The notes under the pieces were generated by a model. It had not been told where the DNA came from and did no database searches. It worked only from the letters and a program-made list of their open reading frames with translations. Shown here piece after piece: positions 62,729 to 64,000 of a stretch of DNA of 64,000 nucleotides; position 1 is the first letter of the stretch, and the number at the start of each line of letters is the position of its first letter. A program made the position numbers and the translations under genes. The stretch spans positions 1 through 64,000 of the forward strand of contig JAKVAQ010000006.1 of assembly GCA_022447665.1 (NCBI GenBank). Reading direction: 5' to 3'. This DNA comes from Crocinitomicaceae bacterium (GTDB lineage Bacteria; Bacteroidota; Bacteroidia; Flavobacteriales_D; Crocinitomicaceae).

Positions 62729-63811
62729 CTACCAAGGATTCGAATGAGCCGGATTCGCGTTAAAAGAAGAGTCGGATAAAGAGATCAAGAACATTTTTAA
62801 GAAGTACTTTTTCTCCGGTGTTAGCTGAACACCTCCATTATCAACCTCTTTCATATTCGGATCTATTGTCGACGAATGAACTACTCCTTCGCTGTAATGG
62901 TCAATAACCTCATCAAGTGTTTCAAAACGACCATCATGCATGTAGGGTGCTGTAAATACTAATTGACGTAATGAAGGTGTTTTGAATTTACCGTCGTCAT
63001 TTGGATTTCCAGTTACTGCTCCTAGGCCTCTGTCTGTGAATACAGCGTCAAGCCCATTATTTCTAAACTGATTATCTGTCCACAGTGGATTGAATGCATC
63101 ACCATGACAATGAAAACAGTCAGCGCCTCCGGCTGTTGATTCCATATTAAATAATGCAAAACCTTGATAGGCCGCCAACTCATCGGCTGCGCTCCACCCC
63201 GTGCTTCCGGTTAGTAAATACCTATCAAAAGGAGCGTTACCTACAATTAGCGTTCTTTCAAACTGTGCTATGGCATAAACCACCATGGTTGAATCAATTT
63301 TGGCGGTTCCAAATACTTGTTCAAACATTAATGGATAATCAGGATCATCTTGCAATTTCGCAACAGCTTGTGGCCAAGTTTCATGCATTTCGATAGGATC
63401 AACAACTGGTACGAAAGCTTGCTCTTCCAGTGTTTCAGAACGCCCGTCCCAAAAGAATTTATTAGCCCAAGCTAAATTAAAGAGTGGCATGGCATTTCGA
63501 GTTCCTTCAAAACCTTCTGACCCTTCACTGTAACGCATGGTGTCCGAAAAGCTCTTGGTCAAGAAATGACACGAAGCGCATGATTGATTATTATTGATGG
63601 ATAGCCGCGTATCATAGAATAGTTTTCTTCCTAACTCTACCCCTTCTTCTGTCATCGGATTATCAATAGGAGCAACAATTGGTGGTAAATATTGCTGCAT
63701 GATTTCTGGATAATCAAAGGTGTATGGAGTGGTATCTGCAGGACCGAAAACTGGATCTTTCCTACAAGAAGCGAATGCAATAATAACTGCCATTACAACT
63801 AATCCTCTCAC
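62729..63811 (-). CDS. Di-haem cytochrome c peroxidase (MauG/CcpA family) lipoprotein
   Basis: This periplasmic or outer-membrane lipoprotein (signal ending IAFASC) carries two covalent haem motifs, CASCH (about residue 77-81) and CFHCH (about 231-235), in the arrangement of bacterial di-haem peroxidases that reduce hydrogen peroxide or oxidise proteins. Other family segments are LGRKLFYDTRLSINNNQSCASC, FWDGRSETLEEQA and FKTPSLRQLVFTAPYMHDGRFETLDEVIDHY, with His as a distal ligand. The start is GTG at 63811. The length (360) is normal. It is the first gene of the cluster that runs to the GNAT gene. Confidence 0.92.
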   Translation of the reverse strand: MRGLVVMAVIIAFASCRKDPVFGPADTTPYTFDYPEIMQQYLPPIVAPIDNPMTEEGVELGRKLFYDTRLSINNNQSCASCHFLTKSFSDTMRYSEGSEGFEGTRNAMPLFNLAWANKFFWDGRSETLEEQAFVPVVDPIEMHETWPQAVAKLQDDPDYPLMFEQVFGTAKIDSTMVVYAIAQFERTLIVGNAPFDRYLLTGSTGWSAADELAAYQGFALFNMESTAGGADCFHCHGDAFNPLWTDNQFRNNGLDAVFTDRGLGAVTGNPNDDGKFKTPSLRQLVFTAPYMHDGRFETLDEVIDHYSEGVVHSSTIDPNMKEVDNGGVQLTPEKKYFLKMFLISLSDSSFNANPAHSNPW

Positions 63812-63871
63812 ATTATAAAGTTACGAACTCTATTTAATTAACGCGAGTTTCAGTGGATTGTTGGGTCGGAT

Positions 63872-64000
63872 TTAATCTATTTTTAAAGGTTCTACGAAAT
63901 ACTCGTAGTTTTTAGTTTTCCCGTTAACGACTACACCTGTGATTTTCACAGTGATTTTTTTGTTCAGATACCCTTTTTCTTCGAGCTTGTTTTCCGCATA
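63872..64000 (-). CDS. Partial gene at the window edge (C-terminus only)
   Basis: The minus strand is open from the edge to a TAA at 63872-63874 and encodes 42 residues, YAENKLEEKGYLNKKITVKI then TGVVVNGKTKNYEYFVEPLKID. The strand-rich text looks like a protein end. The N-terminus lies outside the window, and the family cannot be named. Confidence 0.45.
   Translation of the reverse strand, partial: YAENKLEEKGYLNKKITVKITGVVVNGKTKNYEYFVEPLKID

Overview
The window reads as one contiguous piece of a low-GC chromosome from a Bacteroidota bacterium, most likely a marine member of the Flavobacteriia (Cryomorphaceae, Schleiferiaceae or Crocinitomicaceae type). The evidence is five proteins with type IX secretion (T9SS) C-terminal sorting domains, a giant SprB-repeat adhesin, two GLPGLI proteins next to a TonB-receptor-like barrel, TAnnTTTG promoter boxes, few Shine-Dalgarno sequences, and a complete flavobacterial mevalonate operon. 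No tRNA, rRNA, CRISPR array, phage or insertion sequence was found.

Layout. 0-5 kb: tadA, a GLPGLI pair and an outer-membrane receptor. 5-8 kb: two broken DUF3592-like genes, a secreted esterase and a broken Crp/Fnr regulator. 8-12 kb: a LytS-type sensor kinase, a LytTR regulator, a 20-bp-period direct repeat and a strongly structured intergenic RNA candidate that ends in a terminator. 13-17.4 kb: the mevalonate operon (HMG-CoA reductase, GYDIA kinase, diphosphomevalonate decarboxylase, mevalonate kinase). 17-24.5 kb: a second secreted esterase, a TolB/TPR/AraC regulator with an operator-like array in front of an oxidoreductase operon, a serine hydrolase and an outer-membrane protein. 24.5-34.8 kb: a secreted glycosyl hydrolase, lipoproteins, mogA, a decayed ankyrin lipoprotein, selO, an oxidoreductase, a PDZ/T9SS protein and a broken membrane protein. 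34.8-43 kb: pyrC, a response regulator-thioredoxin reductase fusion with its cNMP-domain kinase, a frameshifted membrane protein, a hydrolase and lysS. 43-55 kb: a secreted SGNH/PKD protein, a phosphoglucose/phosphomannose isomerase whose start codon lies in a perfect 16-bp inverted repeat, and the 3020-residue adhesin. 55-64 kb: a photolyase-family protein with unusual domain order plus DUF2256, an HxlR regulator divergent from an F420-reductase-like gene, a polyester-type esterase, a DASS transporter, a GldL-like duplicated membrane protein, a GNAT, hypotheticals, a di-haem peroxidase and a partial gene.

Two candidates stand out as undescribed systems. The first is an agr-like arrangement of kinase, LytTR regulator, direct repeats and structured RNA at 8.1-11.9 kb. 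The second is a start-codon-sequestering RNA switch at 44.5 kb. A third, window-wide signal is gene decay: nine mostly short accessory genes carry a premature stop, frameshift or missing start codon, while the housekeeping genes and all the long genes are intact.
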